The position numbers and the translations under genes are program-made. From positions 21,545,674 to 21,609,673 of the forward strand of contig NC_052400.1 in the NCBI RefSeq assembly GCF_009389715.1: a stretch of DNA of 64,000 nucleotides, written 5' to 3'. Source of the DNA: Phoenix dactylifera (lineage: Eukaryota; Streptophyta; Magnoliopsida; Arecales; Arecaceae). Positions 13,931 through 27,726 of the stretch are shown piece by piece. The notes beneath the pieces were generated by a model. It saw only the letters and a program-made list of their open reading frames with translations. It did no database searches and had not been told where the DNA came from. Numbering within the stretch: position 1 is the stretch's first letter; every line of letters starts with the position of its first letter.

Positions 13931-14276
13931 GGTGACACTCCCGCATACGATATGCTGAATTGATTCTCTGGGCTGGAGAATGAGGGTCCCTCTCCTCACA
14001 GGCTTCTGTTCAAAGATTTTTAACATCCAATCCAGGTTTTTCTTTTTTGGTTGATACAGCGGGTGGGTAACATCGCTCTGGAATAAAAACAGCCGGAAGA
14101 ATCCGAATATAAAATATCCTAAAACAGAGCTGCCGCTGAAAATAACTTCTCCCAGATGGTGTCCACGGATTGTCCAGCCACGTAGGATGCCTGCCACCCG
14201 ACCCAATTTAGGTTTCAGTAACATTCTCACAAAGCTGAGGAGTTTGAATCCAACCATTTACTTTTGGAGTGTCACC
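13931..14276. mobile_element. Candidate small TIR element (MITE-like)
   Basis: The 346-bp segment begins with GGTGACACTCC at 13931-13941 and ends with its exact reverse complement at 14266-14276. The interior is unrelated to the flanks and has an open 117-codon minus-strand frame that matches no family I recognise. No convincing target-site duplication is visible, so a transposon origin is only suggested. Confidence 0.4.
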
Positions 14277-14799
14277 ATGCCAAGCTCCTTGCTCCGTGTG
14301 GTCTCCCCATGGAAGAATTGAAATATGAGATCAAAAGTATGGATGATATGAACTGCCTAAACAAGAATTCGTCGAACGGCGAACAACCAGAGCCTATTAC
14401 TCACTACATCAAACAATTTTCATTAATGAAACCATGTAAATCCATCAGAAAATCAAAAATACGCATGTCCCTAATGCCCCATCTTAAAAGCAAAAACTCA
14501 AAAGTCGAAGGCTTCTCTTACGAAGGGAGCTATCAATTCGGTGATTAAAAAAAAACACCAAAGAAAGAAAAGAAATCATGGTATCCTTTTTCTTCTTTAT
14601 CAAGCCTCTCTATCCATCTTCTTCTTCATCGAGTGTCTCTCCTATCTATAAGGTCTTCCTTCTTTTCGCATTCCTTAAAGCTCCTCCAAATTTTTCTCTT
14701 TTTTTAAGGATCTTTGAACTTAAAAGTTCATGAAATCTAAGGAATGATATGTATAAAAATTATTATGTCAGGCAAAAGCTAGGAAACTATGCATTGTGT
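14277..14799. other. Intergenic, nothing recognised
   Basis: AT-rich, pyrimidine-rich in places (14580-14720). There are no coding frames of recognisable type. Confidence 0.5.
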
Positions 14800-15295
14800 A
14801 CTGATGCTAATGAACATCATGTTCTAAAAATTATATATAGATTCACCAAGAGGTGTTATTAGCTTGCTAGATGACTTAATTTTGCCAGATGTGTATGACC
14901 TGGCCATATAATGTATATAGATAAAAAGCATATTTTGAAAATTTAGTATCAATTGACTTGAAGGTATGAATTTGATCACCGTGTTTTCAAAGAAGCTTGT
15001 AGTATTTATCAAAAAGTCGACGAGTGTGTATCACCTGGTCATGTAGTGTATATTAGTAAACATGATGTTTTGGAAAACTATGTATCAATTTGCTTGAAGG
15101 TGTGCATTGAATTATTAGATCACTAACTTGCTAATGTATATCATCTGACTATATACTAGTAAACACCAAATTCTGGAAACTATGTATCAATTTATCTAAA
15201 GATGTGTATTAGCTTGCTTGATGACTAATTTGCTTGGTGTGTATCACCTAGTCATATAGTATATACTGATAAAAAAACATAGTTTAGAAACGAGC
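14800..15295 (+). repeat. Degenerate minisatellite, unit about 110 bp
   Basis: About four imperfect tandem copies share the order GTGTATCACCTGGTCATATAG, then AGTAAACA, then GGAAACTATGTATCAATTTG, then TTGAAGGTGTG, then TTAGCTTGCT.GATGACTAA. Copies have drifted substantially, so the array is old. It has no coding capacity. Confidence 0.6.
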
Positions 15296-17672
<2,377 letters not shown>

Positions 17673-17735
17673 TTCTCCCCCTCTCATGAATACAATTACA
17701 CAAATATATCCTTGTGCTGTCTTATTTTCCTTTAC

Positions 17736-18033
17736 GCCGACGCTTATAAGTATCGGTGATTAAATCTTTTGACGCATATAAGCATCGGTAATAGGTCGCT
17801 GACGCCAACACTACACAAAGCGTCGGTGGAACCGTTCTTTTCTGACGCTTTTAAATATTTTTTCTTATGCCGACGCTTATAAGTATCGGTGATTAAATTT
17901 TCCGACACGTATAAGCGTCGATAATAGATCGCTGGCACCAACGCTACACAAAGTGTCGGCGGAACATTTTTTTCCAATGCTTTTTAAAAGCGTCGGCAAT
18001 ATAAAGTCGGCAAAAATCTTTTTTGTTGTAGTA
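17736..18033 (-). mobile_element. CACTA-like transposon end with subterminal repeats
   Basis: The right edge reads TTTTGTTGTAGTA. On the minus strand this is TACTACAACAAAA, close to the CACTACAANAAA ends of plant CACTA (En/Spm) elements. Inside it are short direct and inverted copies of GCCGACGCTTATAAG and GCGTCGGC, typical subterminal repeats. Two larger tandem units start at 17736 and 17869 (period 133 bp). No matching left terminus was found before the (TA)n tract, so this is probably a truncated non-autonomous copy. Confidence 0.55.
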
Positions 18034-18540
18034 TCCGGTCTTGGCCATGGCCTTGCGGTCACATTTGCCGTCATTTTTAATAATTAAATTAGATCAGCTC
18101 TACAGCTGGTGGCATAAATGATGATAATAATTTTTATCAATTCAGTCCTCGAGCATGCAAGAAATTATCCCAATTACAGGTGCCAATACTTGAAGCTTGC
18201 CGACCAAGGAATCCAAGAATGAGTTAAGGGACCATCGGGTACCCTCACAAATACGATGCTTATAATTACTTATGAGCTTCAAGGTCACATGGTGACACCT
18301 TTCACCTATTTAATCAATTAACTAAAAGAATGGGGTTTTCTTGAGGAAGGGATGTAGTCGTTGCACGTGCAATCACAAAGGTTATACGTACGGTATTGAA
18401 TTAAATACGTAGCTGCATGTGGGTGCCGCTGGTTGCGGTTCAATTGACATTAATGACTCGGTACGTAGAAAAAGAAAATCTCATTAAAGAAAGCTGAGGG
18501 TTCAATATACCATATCTAAAAATAATTTTTACACAGTTGC

Positions 18541-18583
<43 letters not shown>

Positions 18584-19907
18584 TGACTAATATTTGATTG
18601 AACACCTATTTTTAAAAAAATTATGTAAAATACATACTATATCATTAATAAGAAAAAAATGCTTATTTTATTTAAAAGCTTAAGAGTAATTTTGAAAAAA
18701 AAAAATAAAACAATAGGAATTAGATTTTTTTATATTTTATACAAGCTTGTTTTTCATGTGAAATATAAGAATTTTATTTACATTAGAAAGCTACTTTTCT
18801 ATTTTTTTTCTCTAAAAGCTCAATAAAATATGAGGGGCATTTTCTTCTCTTTCGGCGAACCAAACGATTTCTAAAAGCATAGGCGACACTTAACCTTGAT
18901 GCAATCTTGAGTATTAATAACCATCCTTAGTACGGACAGGAGCCAAATGAGACCTTGCCGTCCCTTTTCTAAGAACTGCAGCTCGTGGTATATTTATATA
19001 TGTTGGCATACCATCTCTCAAGCAACCATGCAGCCGACCCCGTTATACCTTTTCGTTAGTGTCCTCTCGAGCAACGATATGGCCTTTTGGTCGATGTGGA
19101 GGGCATCTGAATCCTTGCCGACATCACTTTGTCAATGTCTTGCATGTTTATACTCGCATAAAACACGAGGCGGAACTCCTGGAACCTTAGCAACCTTTCA
19201 TGCAGATGCAAGCTTTCTGACTCACTTCTCTTTTTGACTAAACAAAGGGCATGCATTCACGAACCAAAGCACGCAAGCCATTTCTTTGCACAAGACCCTA
19301 AAGCTTGGACCCCGGTGCTTTGTCCCCTAAAATCAGAATGCCATCTCTCCCATACTCGTTTCTTTTATCTTTCAATCCATGTTACGTAAAACATTTACAT
19401 CATGCATTCCCATCTCTCCCATACTTCGGAATTTTCCATGGCAAACCTGTTAATAGGTTTTTGGACAATAACATGAATTAGGTTCCAATGGGAGCTCCTA
19501 AGTTAGTGGCATTAGGGGACATGTTCATAATTTCTACGTTCCTTGTCTAAGGCACATGATAAATCAACAACTGTCCCAATGAAACATGGTAGAGTGCTGA
19601 TGAAAGCTCACAGGGGGCACTACATGTGCTTTTTCTCATGTTACAAAAGCCTATAGATGTATATAAGTCAGTTGGATGGGTAGATGTTAGTCCTTCTCTT
19701 TTTCTTTTTTTTATTTTTCCTCTTCCATTCAACTTTGGCACATTCATCGCCAAAATTGTCATTGTTCACAATGTTTTCTGCAAGACAATGTCACAAGAGA
19801 TGATTAAAATATTTAAACATCGATCTACGAGCATCATCGAAACATGAAGGTTTAGATTAATGTATCTCCAATATGAAATTCAAAAATATCATTCAATTGA
19901 TGTTGCT
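18034..19907. other. Intergenic DNA with (TA)n tract, no gene seen
   Basis: AT-rich sequence with a second (TA)n tract at about 18544-18579. It has no recognisable coding exon, RNA gene or intact element. It ends at the CTTTA target site of the retrotransposon (19908-19912). Confidence 0.5.
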
Positions 19908-19912
19908 CTTTA

Positions 19913-20008
19913 TGTAATGTCCGGGCTCACAACCTACTAGGCCCAATAAGAAATGGGCCCAGTTAAGGGTTTGGGCCCAAATTTCACTGTGGGCAGTGCT
20001 GTATAAGG

Positions 20009-20039
<31 letters not shown>

Positions 20040-20784
20040 AAGAAACGAAGGGATAAGACCGACAGGGGGGGTTACCGCGCCCCCCTGCTGGCAGCCGATG
20101 CCGGCGCGCCGGAGACAGGGGGGGCGGCGGCCAGTCCCGAAATATGGAGGAAAGGAGAGGATGGGACGTCTCAGACGAGGGTTTCATCCTCTAATCAAAT
20201 ATTTAAGCCTCTGCCGGCAACCCCAAATCACAGACCCCCCTAAACACCGAACGAGAGAACGAGAGAGAGAGCCGAAGCCCTGGAGCCTAAGGCCAAGGAG
20301 CTCTGAAGCTCTGGGAAAGGAAGGACTATTAGGGAGGAAGCACTGCCGACTGCAACCGGCCAAGGTAAGGAGTTTTAGGGTTATGGTTTAATAGAAGTAA
20401 AGAAACCCCTCTGTGGGGTGCTCTCCCCCTCTGTGTCAACAGTGAAACAGAGGGGAGGAGGCCGACACAGGAGAGGGAGAAAAAATCCACAAGCCCTAGG
20501 TCGGACAGGACTCACAGGCCGCGTACTCGATGACCACCCGGGCCGAACCCAACCGGGCTCGGCCTGCGGACGAACCGGACACCGCGGCCTCGGCCGCGGG
20601 TACCCTGGGGTTCGGGGGGCAGCCCCGGGCCGCTGGATCTGGCCGAGCCGGCAACAGAGGTGGCCACAAGGCCACCAACCCCGGCCGGACCACCACCTCT
20701 TCTCCGGCAAGGGGTGGTGGAGCCGGAAGGAAGAACCAAGGAGTAGAGAAAAAAAGAAAAAAAAAAAAAAAAAAAAGGAAAAGG

Positions 20785-20821
<37 letters not shown>

Positions 20822-23143
20822 GGGTACTTACCGCGGACCACGGCCTTACCTCGCCGTGGTCGGAGCCAGAGAAGTTCTCCCGGAGGAGATCGGCCTCGAC
20901 CCCACCTCCCGGCTCTTTTCCTCTCCTCCGGCACCACTTCGAAGAAGAGGGAAAGGGCCGGCCTCCCACCGTCGCCGCCCCGAAGGGGAAGCACCACTCC
21001 GGGCTGGTAGATCGGGAGCCTCGCCTCCCCGGCCGCCTGCGAGAGGAGGGGAAGAAATGGAAGGCGGCGAGGGAAGAAGGAGGCCGGGGAGGGTTCGGTA
21101 AAGGTCGGAAGGAGGAGGAGGCCGTAGATCTGGCCGGATGAGGAGGGGAGCCGGAGGACCGGCCGGAGACATGGGTCGGTAGAGACGAAGGAGAGAAGAG
21201 GGAGAGAGAGAGAGGGAAAGAAAGGGAGTGACCGAGAGGGGGAAGGCCACAGATTTGGCCGGAGGAGAAGAAGGTGAGCCGGAAGTTAAGGTTTCGGCGA
21301 AAATAAAGAAGAAAAAAAAAAAAAAAAGAGAGAGAGAGAGAGAGTCAGGGAGAGTGAGAGTTGCTTTGGCCAGAGGCGAAGAGGAAGACCGAAGGGCCGG
21401 CCGGAGCAACCAGGGCCTCCGGTGAGAGTGAAGGAGAGAACGAGGGAGAGGGAGACCCGAGAGGAGAGAGAGGAGAGCGGGAGATTAAGAGGCGGAAGCC
21501 TCTGGAAGGGGGGAGAAAGATCTGTTAACGGGTTCGCGGGTCGGATCCGAATCCGAACCCGCAACCCGTTAAGCCCAAAGAAAAAGAAAAAAAAAAAGAA
21601 GAAAGAAAAAAAAAAGAAAGAAAAAGAAAAAGAAAAAGAAAAAGAAAAAGGGAAAGGGTTTAGCCAAATTCGACTAAACCCGAGCCCAATCAAATTGGGC
21701 TAAGTCTGGACAAGCCAGACTATAAATTTAACCCGAAATTAAACCCAATTAAGCTGGGAATTAAGCTTAGTGGCCAATCGGAAGGCCAATTAAGACTTAT
21801 GAGCCCAGCCAAGACCCCAATACAAGGGAATTAGGCTTGGGCTAAATTTCAGGTAGAAAAAGAAATAATATATTGTTATTATGACATGATTGTAGGTGAC
21901 TTAGGACTCGTCACCAGGACGCAGGAGACCTAGGAGAAAGGCAAATTACGGTAAGTAACTTGTTTTAATCTTGTTGTTAATCGTGTGTGTAAGTAACCTG
22001 TCCTAATCTTTTATGGATCATGCATGAAATTTAACCCGTTATACAAATTATGATTATATGTGCTTTATGATTTCCATTGTGCCTACGAAATAAGTGTATT
22101 ACATTATATCCTAAGATATGGATTATGAATTATGTGTACGAGTGGCATGTGTTAGCCATATAATTGGTGATTATGCATAAATCATGCTTATGTAGATTTC
22201 ATAATGCATGTAAGGTGAACGGAATTGTATGTCATAACTTTTATTAGCATGAGCATAAAGCATGATGATGAATTGCCTCTAGTTGTTTGCACATCGTGCA
22301 AGGGGTACCTAAGGGTTTTGATGCTACGGGCCGAATGCAACTGAGCCGGCCTTGCCAGTGGCCGATAATGACTGAGCCAGCCCCGCCAGTGGCCGACTAA
22401 TAACTGAGCAGGCCCCGCCAGTGACCATTAATGAATTCACCGTAGCATCTATGAGGTACTACCTATACGGAGCATTATTTATGAACTCTTAAGAGCTACT
22501 GACCTAATGTAACTGAGCCGGCCTTGCCAGTGGCCGAGAATGACTGAGCCAGCCCCGCCAGTGGCCGCCTAATAACTGAGCCGGTCCCGCCAGTGGCCAA
22601 GAAAGACTTCGCAGTAGCATTTAAGAGCATGACCACGGCAATGCCGGTGGCACGATTTTTCCTACATGTGCATATTACATGATTTCTTGATATTGTAGGA
22701 TACTGTTTTATTTACTCAGCATGGATATTTTATGATTGATTTAGTAGCATACATGTCAGTTTCTCAAATCCTGATAAGCATGATTAATATTTTTAGTCGA
22801 TTCGACAAGATTATGCAGGATTACTTACTGAGCCGTGTAGCTCATGCCTGTTCTTTTACGTTTTTTTTTTTTGATCACCACCAGTGACAGCTGCCAGAAG
22901 CATTTTTCTTTTGCCACAGGGCTTCTTTATTTTTGGGATGATATAAATAAACTTTTGTGTATATACAAACTATGTAGAAGCTCTGTACTTTATATGAACC
23001 AGTGGGTTGTAATACTTTCTTTTGATATATACAAGTTACACTGCTTTTGACTACCTGTTTACCATGTACGAGGCTGCGTGCTATTGCGGGTAGTAGTCGG
23101 CAATAGCACGGCCGTGTCACGGATTCGGATCCGGGGCGTGACA
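19913..23143 (+). repeat. 5' LTR of the chromovirus
   Basis: A 3231-bp direct repeat of 27722-30927. A TATA-like ATATTTAAG near 20198 and a purine-rich leader downstream suggest the promoter. Poly-A and GA-rich tracts occur at about 20010-20040, 20750-20820, 21300-21340 and 21580-21655. They generate long but meaningless open frames on both strands. Confidence 0.95.
22336..22605 (+). repeat. GC-rich tandem repeats inside the LTR
   Basis: Two blocks (about 22336-22432 and 22509-22605) each contain three copies of a roughly 30-bp unit built on ACTGAGCCGGCC then GCCAGTGGCCGA. The same blocks recur in the 3' LTR at about 30121-30220 and 30295-30390. They are far more GC-rich than the AT-rich LTR sequence around them. 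Confidence 0.8.
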
Positions 23144-23148
23144 TTTCG

Positions 23149-23160
23149 TGGTATCAGAGC
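23149..23160 (+). promoter_or_regulatory. Primer-binding site, initiator tRNA-Met
   Basis: TGGTATCAGAGC lies 5 nt after the 5' LTR. It is complementary to the 3' end of plant initiator methionine tRNA, the usual primer of plant Ty3/gypsy elements. Confidence 0.95.
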
Positions 23161-23280
23161 TTTAGGACTAACAAGAATATAACAATAAAATTTGGGGTTA
23201 ACGGGTAGTTAAGGGTGTTGAGACTTATTAGGGTATATTGACCTTACTTTGAATTTTGGTTGCAGTAAACACTATAAGAT

Positions 23281-26200
23281 ATGGAGGATGATAGGAGGCC
23301 ACCGTCCCCAGATCCTAGCTACCGCTCCGAGTCCCCGGATACACCACGCTCTGGGGCAGGTAGCGCGGATCTAGCTGGAATGTACCAGCTGATAGTGCAG
23401 CTCCTCCAGCAGCAGCAGCAGATACAGCTAGCTACCCTACAACCAACCAGCTCTTATTATGAGAGGTTCCGACGACTGAACCCACCAGTATTTGATGGCG
23501 GACCGGACCCGATAGCGGCCGAGACATGGATTCGGGATATGGAGAAGATGTTCCAAGCACTCCAGTTCCCCGAAGAAACGAAGGTCCGATTAGCCATCCC
23601 CCAGCTAAAGGGGAGCGCCGAGTTTTGGTGGACGACCATGGAGACCGCATACCCCGCCAGCAGGATTACTTGGAGGGACTTCACGAGGCTGTTCTATGCA
23701 GAGTATTTCCCGGACTCGGTGAACCAGATGAAACAAGATGAGTTTTTGACACTGACGCAGTCCGAGCATATGTCTGTCCTGCAGTATGCCAGCAAATTCA
23801 ACGAACTGGGCCGGTTCTGCCCCCAGTTCATGGAAAATGAAAGGAGTAAGGCAAGCCGGTTTGAGCGAGGGCTGAGGTATAGGATCAGATCTCGGATATC
23901 TTCTCACCTATTCACCTGCTACAGAGACGTGCTGGACCGGGCCTTGAAGGTTGAGGCCGACTTGATGAGGCCTGACTTAGAAAGAGGTGATCTGACGAAG
24001 GCCAGGTCAGCAGGAGGACAGAGCAGTAGGCCCAAGGGCATCAAGGGGTCTATGATTAAAAAGAGGCAGAACCGAGGTTGCCCTAGCTGCGGCAAGCATC
24101 ACAGTGGGCCCTGTCTGAAGAAAATTGGGGCATGTTTTACATGCGGGCAGCTCGGACATATGGCACGTGATTGTCCAAAGAGGGCACCCAGACCTCCTGC
24201 AACTGAGGACCAGAAGCCAACGAACACCCCCCGAGTATTCGCACTGACTCGCCAGGACGCTAGTGCGAGCGACCAAGTGGTGACAGGTACACTGCCAGTT
24301 AATTTGATTGATGCCTCTATTCTATTTGATTCTGGTTCCACACATTCCTTCGTGTCAGTTAGTTTTTCCAAACAGTTGCACTGCACATCAGAGAAAATAG
24401 AACCATTGCATGTTGCCACACCCCTTCAAGAGACAGTGATAGTTAACACTAAATACAAGAACTGCATAATTCATTTGGGAGGAAAAGAATTAGAAGCAAA
24501 TCTTCTACAGCTGGACATGCATGATTTTGACATCATCTTGGGAATGGACTGGATGTCCCAGTATCATGCCCACATTGATTGTTACCATAAGAAAGTGGTA
24601 TTCCGAATGCCAGGAGAACCAGAATTCTTCTTTCAGAATGACGATACGCCCCCTCAATGTAAGCCGACACTGCATTTCATTTCTTCCTTGCGAGCCATTA
24701 AAGCACTCAGAAAGGGGTGCACGGCTTACCTGGCATGTGTCACGGATACCCAAAAGGAAATCAAACTAGAAGATATTCCGGTAGTCAAAGAATATCCGGA
24801 TGTTTTTCCTGAAGAGTTACCGGGACTACCCCCTGATCGAGAGGTCGAATTTACTATAGACCTCACCCCTGGAGCAGGACCTATCTCCAAGGCTCCTTAT
24901 CGAATGGCCCCTGCTGAGCTCAGAGAATTAAAGACACAATTACAAGAGCTTTTGGATAAAAAGTTCATTCAACCCAGTGTGTCTCCATGGGGAGCTCCAG
25001 TACTGTTTGTAAAAAAGAAGGATGGGAGCATGCGGCTGTGCATCGATTACCGGGAACTGAACAAGATAACAATAAAGAACAAATATCCTCTGCCCCGGAT
25101 CGACGACCTGTTTGACCAGCTGCAAGGTGCCCAAGTCTTCTCCAAGATAGATTTGCGGTCCGGTTACCATCAGTTAAAAATCAAGCCGGATGACGTGCCA
25201 AAGACTGCATTCCGAACCAGGTATGGGCATTACGAATTTTTGGTTATGCCATTCGGACTGTCCAATGCTCCAGCTGCTTTTATGGACTTAATGAACAGAG
25301 TCTTCAAGCAGAATTTAGATCAGTTTGTGATAGTCTTTATTGATGATATACTGATTTACTCAAGGAGCAGGGAAGAGCACGAAGTTCATTTAAGAATGGT
25401 ACTACAGACCCTTCAGAAGAAAAAGCTATATGCCAAGCTGAGCAAATGCGAGTTCTGGTTGAGCAGCGTGGCATTCCTCGGTCACGTGATCTCCGGGGAT
25501 GGGGTGTCAGTTGACCCTAAGAAAATAGAAGCGGTGGTAGATTGGCCTCATCCCACCAATGTCAAAGAAATTAGAAGCTTTTTGGGACTGGCCGGGTATT
25601 ACCGACGGTTTGTGGAAGGGTTTTCCAAAATAGCCACTCCCTTGACCCGATTAACCAAAAAACGGGCCAAGTTTATCTGGGACAGCAGTTGTGAGAAGAG
25701 CTTCCAGGAGTTAAAACAGAGGTTAGTGTCTGCTCCAATTTTAACTCTGCCATCCACAAATGGAGAATTTACTATTTATAGTGATGCTTCCAAAACCGGG
25801 CTAGGCTGTGTATTAATGCAAAATGGCAAGGTAGTAGCCTATGCCTCTAGACAGCTAAAGCCCTATGAGCAGAATTATCCAACCCACGACCTGGAGTTAG
25901 CTGCAGTGGTCTTTGCCCTGAAAATCTGGAGGCACTACCTTTATGGAGAGCATTGTGAAGTGTACACTGACCATAAGAGTTTAAAGTACATATTCACTCA
26001 GAAAGAATTGAATATGCGACAAAGAAGATGGTTGGAACTCCTGAAAGACTATGATTTGGATATCAAGTATCATCCAGGCAAAGCTAATGTGGTGGCTGAC
26101 GCTCTAAGCAGAAAGTCAGCAGTAAGTTCATCTGCACTACTCACCACCCAGCCACAGGTGCAGAAGGATCTTGATAAGCTGCAGGTTGAAGTGATTGTAC

Positions 26201-26763
26201 AACCTACAAAAAGTCTGCTGGCCACTCTAAGAATACAACCGACACTGATCGACAGAATAAAGATCGCTCAGCAGTCTGACGCACGCACAGGTCAACTCAA
26301 GGATGAAGTAGAAAAAGGGTTACGACCCGAGCTCCAGATTCACTCAGATGGTACCCTGAGGTTCGGTCATCGATTGTATGTCCCAGCTGATGTGGAATTA
26401 AAGAAAGAAATTCTAGGAGAAGCCCACCAATCCCGCTTCTCCGTTCACCCCGGCAGTACCAAGATGTACAGGGACCTCCGAGAGCATTACTGGTGGAAGG
26501 GTATGAAAAGAGAAATAGCTGAGTATGTTGCCCGATGCATGACCTGTCAGCTGATAAAAGCAGAACACCAGAGGCCGGCAGGGTTACTAGAGCCATTGGA
26601 GATTCCAGAATGGAAATGGGAGCATATCACTATGGACTTTGTTACAGGGCTTCCAAGAACAGTAAAAAGGAATGACGCAGTGTGGGTGATTGTCGACCGC
26701 CTCACAAAGTCAGCTCACTTCCTACCCTTTAGGGTTGGAACCTCATTGGACAGGCTGGCCTAA
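23281..26763 (+). CDS. gag-pol polyprotein, N-terminal part up to a stop
   Basis: This frame of 1160 codons encodes the retrotransposon polyprotein. Domain positions are approximate. Gag capsid lies around residues 80-190, with the [19 protein letters not shown] pattern. The CCHC zinc knuckle is at 285-298 ([14 protein letters not shown]). The aspartic protease has active-site DSG at 350-352. Reverse transcriptase has its catalytic FIDD at about 686-689. RNase H begins at the SDAS motif near 835. The zinc-binding region of integrase is at about 1049-1088 (H..H..C..C), and the first catalytic Asp is near 1119. The start ATG follows a 137-bp leader after the LTR. A TAA at 26761-26763 interrupts the integrase core before its second catalytic Asp, so this copy makes a truncated product unless the stop is read through. 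Confidence 0.93.
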   Translation: MEDDRRPPSPDPSYRSESPDTPRSGAGSADLAGMYQLIVQLLQQQQQIQLATLQPTSSYYERFRRLNPPVFDGGPDPIAAETWIRDMEKMFQALQFPEETKVRLAIPQLKGSAEFWWTTMETAYPASRITWRDFTRLFYAEYFPDSVNQMKQDEFLTLTQSEHMSVLQYASKFNELGRFCPQFMENERSKASRFERGLRYRIRSRISSHLFTCYRDVLDRALKVEADLMRPDLERGDLTKARSAGGQSSRPKGIKGSMIKKRQNRGCPSCGKHHSGPCLKKIGACFTCGQLGHMARDCPKRAPRPPATEDQKPTNTPRVFALTRQDASASDQVVTGTLPVNLIDASILFDSGSTHSFVSVSFSKQLHCTSEKIEPLHVATPLQETVIVNTKYKNCIIHLGGKELEANLLQLDMHDFDIILGMDWMSQYHAHIDCYHKKVVFRMPGEPEFFFQNDDTPPQCKPTLHFISSLRAIKALRKGCTAYLACVTDTQKEIKLEDIPVVKEYPDVFPEELPGLPPDREVEFTIDLTPGAGPISKAPYRMAPAELRELKTQLQELLDKKFIQPSVSPWGAPVLFVKKKDGSMRLCIDYRELNKITIKNKYPLPRIDDLFDQLQGAQVFSKIDLRSGYHQLKIKPDDVPKTAFRTRYGHYEFLVMPFGLSNAPAAFMDLMNRVFKQNLDQFVIVFIDDILIYSRSREEHEVHLRMVLQTLQKKKLYAKLSKCEFWLSSVAFLGHVISGDGVSVDPKKIEAVVDWPHPTNVKEIRSFLGLAGYYRRFVEGFSKIATPLTRLTKKRAKFIWDSSCEKSFQELKQRLVSAPILTLPSTNGEFTIYSDASKTGLGCVLMQNGKVVAYASRQLKPYEQNYPTHDLELAAVVFALKIWRHYLYGEHCEVYTDHKSLKYIFTQKELNMRQRRWLELLKDYDLDIKYHPGKANVVADALSRKSAVSSSALLTTQPQVQKDLDKLQVEVIVQPTKSLLATLRIQPTLIDRIKIAQQSDARTGQLKDEVEKGLRPELQIHSDGTLRFGHRLYVPADVELKKEILGEAHQSRFSVHPGSTKMYRDLREHYWWKGMKREIAEYVARCMTCQLIKAEHQRPAGLLEPLEIPEWKWEHITMDFVTGLPRTVKRNDAVWVIVDRLTKSAHFLPFRVGTSLDRLA

Positions 26764-27726
26764 GTGTACATTAATGAAATTGTGCGCCTACATGGAGTGC
26801 CAGTGAGCATCGTCTCTGATCGTGACCCTCGATTTGTATCCAGATTCTGGGGAAGCTTTCAGAAGGCCATGGGTACCGAATTGAGGCTCAGTACCGCATA
26901 CCACCCCCAGACCGATGGTCAGTCAGAGCGAACAATACAGACCCTGGAAGACATGTTAAGAGCTTGTACCATGGACCTAGGTGGAGGCTGGGACGACCAC
27001 GTACCTCTGGTAGAGTTTGCCTACAACAACAGTTACCATTCCAGCATCCAAATGGCACCATATGAAGCTCTATATGGAAGGAAGTGCCGATCTCCTCTGC
27101 ATTGGGATGAGGTCGGAGAACGAAAACTACTCGGTCCTGAATTGGTCCAGAGTGCTAGAGATAAGGTACTGCTAATAATGCGGAGACTACAAGCCGCTCA
27201 GGACAGACAGAAACGATGGGCTGACAAAGGCAGGAGAGAATTGGAATTTTTGGAGGGAAACTTCGTCTTCCTAAAAATTTCTCCGTCAAGGGGTGTTACT
27301 CGATTTGGGCGGCACGGTAAACTGAGTCCCCGCTACATCGGCCCATTCGAGGTTCTCGCTAAAGTGGGCAAGGTCGCCTACAAGCTGGCCCTACCTCCAG
27401 AGTTATCAGGAGTACACGACGTCTTTCATGTCTCCCTCCTACGCAGGTACATCCCAGATCCCAGTCATGTATTACAGTATGAACCCCTGCAGATAAATGA
27501 AGACCTGACCTATGAGGAAGCTCCTCTGCGCATCGTCGATAAGAAGGAGCAAATTCTTCGGAGGCGTACCATCCCTTATGTCAAAGTTCAGTGGGCCAAC
27601 CACACTGAACGGGAAGCCACCTGGGAACTTGAAGAGGAGATGCGCCAAAGTTACCCCCAGCTCTTCGAAGATAGAGGTATGTATAATTTCGCGGACGAAA
27701 TTTATTTTAAGGAGGGTAGGATGTAA
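26764..27726 (+). pseudogene. gag-pol C-terminal part, in frame after the stop
   Basis: The sequence continues in the same frame with no shift. It holds the second integrase Asp (SDRDPRF), the catalytic Glu (SERTIQ), the GPY/F-type module (RYIGPFEVL) and a chromodomain-like segment ending [11 protein letters not shown] at about residues 1414-1454 of the joined numbering. The frame closes with a TAA at 27724-27726, inside the first bases of the 3' LTR. In this family the chromodomain is thought to direct integration towards particular chromatin. The segment is intact apart from being cut off by the upstream stop. Confidence 0.9.
27708..27721 (+). promoter_or_regulatory. Polypurine tract of the chromovirus
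   Basis: A purine-rich run (AAGGAGGGTAGGA) ends exactly at the start of the 3' LTR, where plus-strand DNA synthesis is primed. It also encodes the last residues of the polyprotein. Confidence 0.9.

Noticed and set aside
22336..22605. Regularly spaced GC repeats considered as a CRISPR-like array
   Set aside because: Plant nuclear LTR context, unequal spacing and an identical copy in the other LTR. They are tandem repeats.
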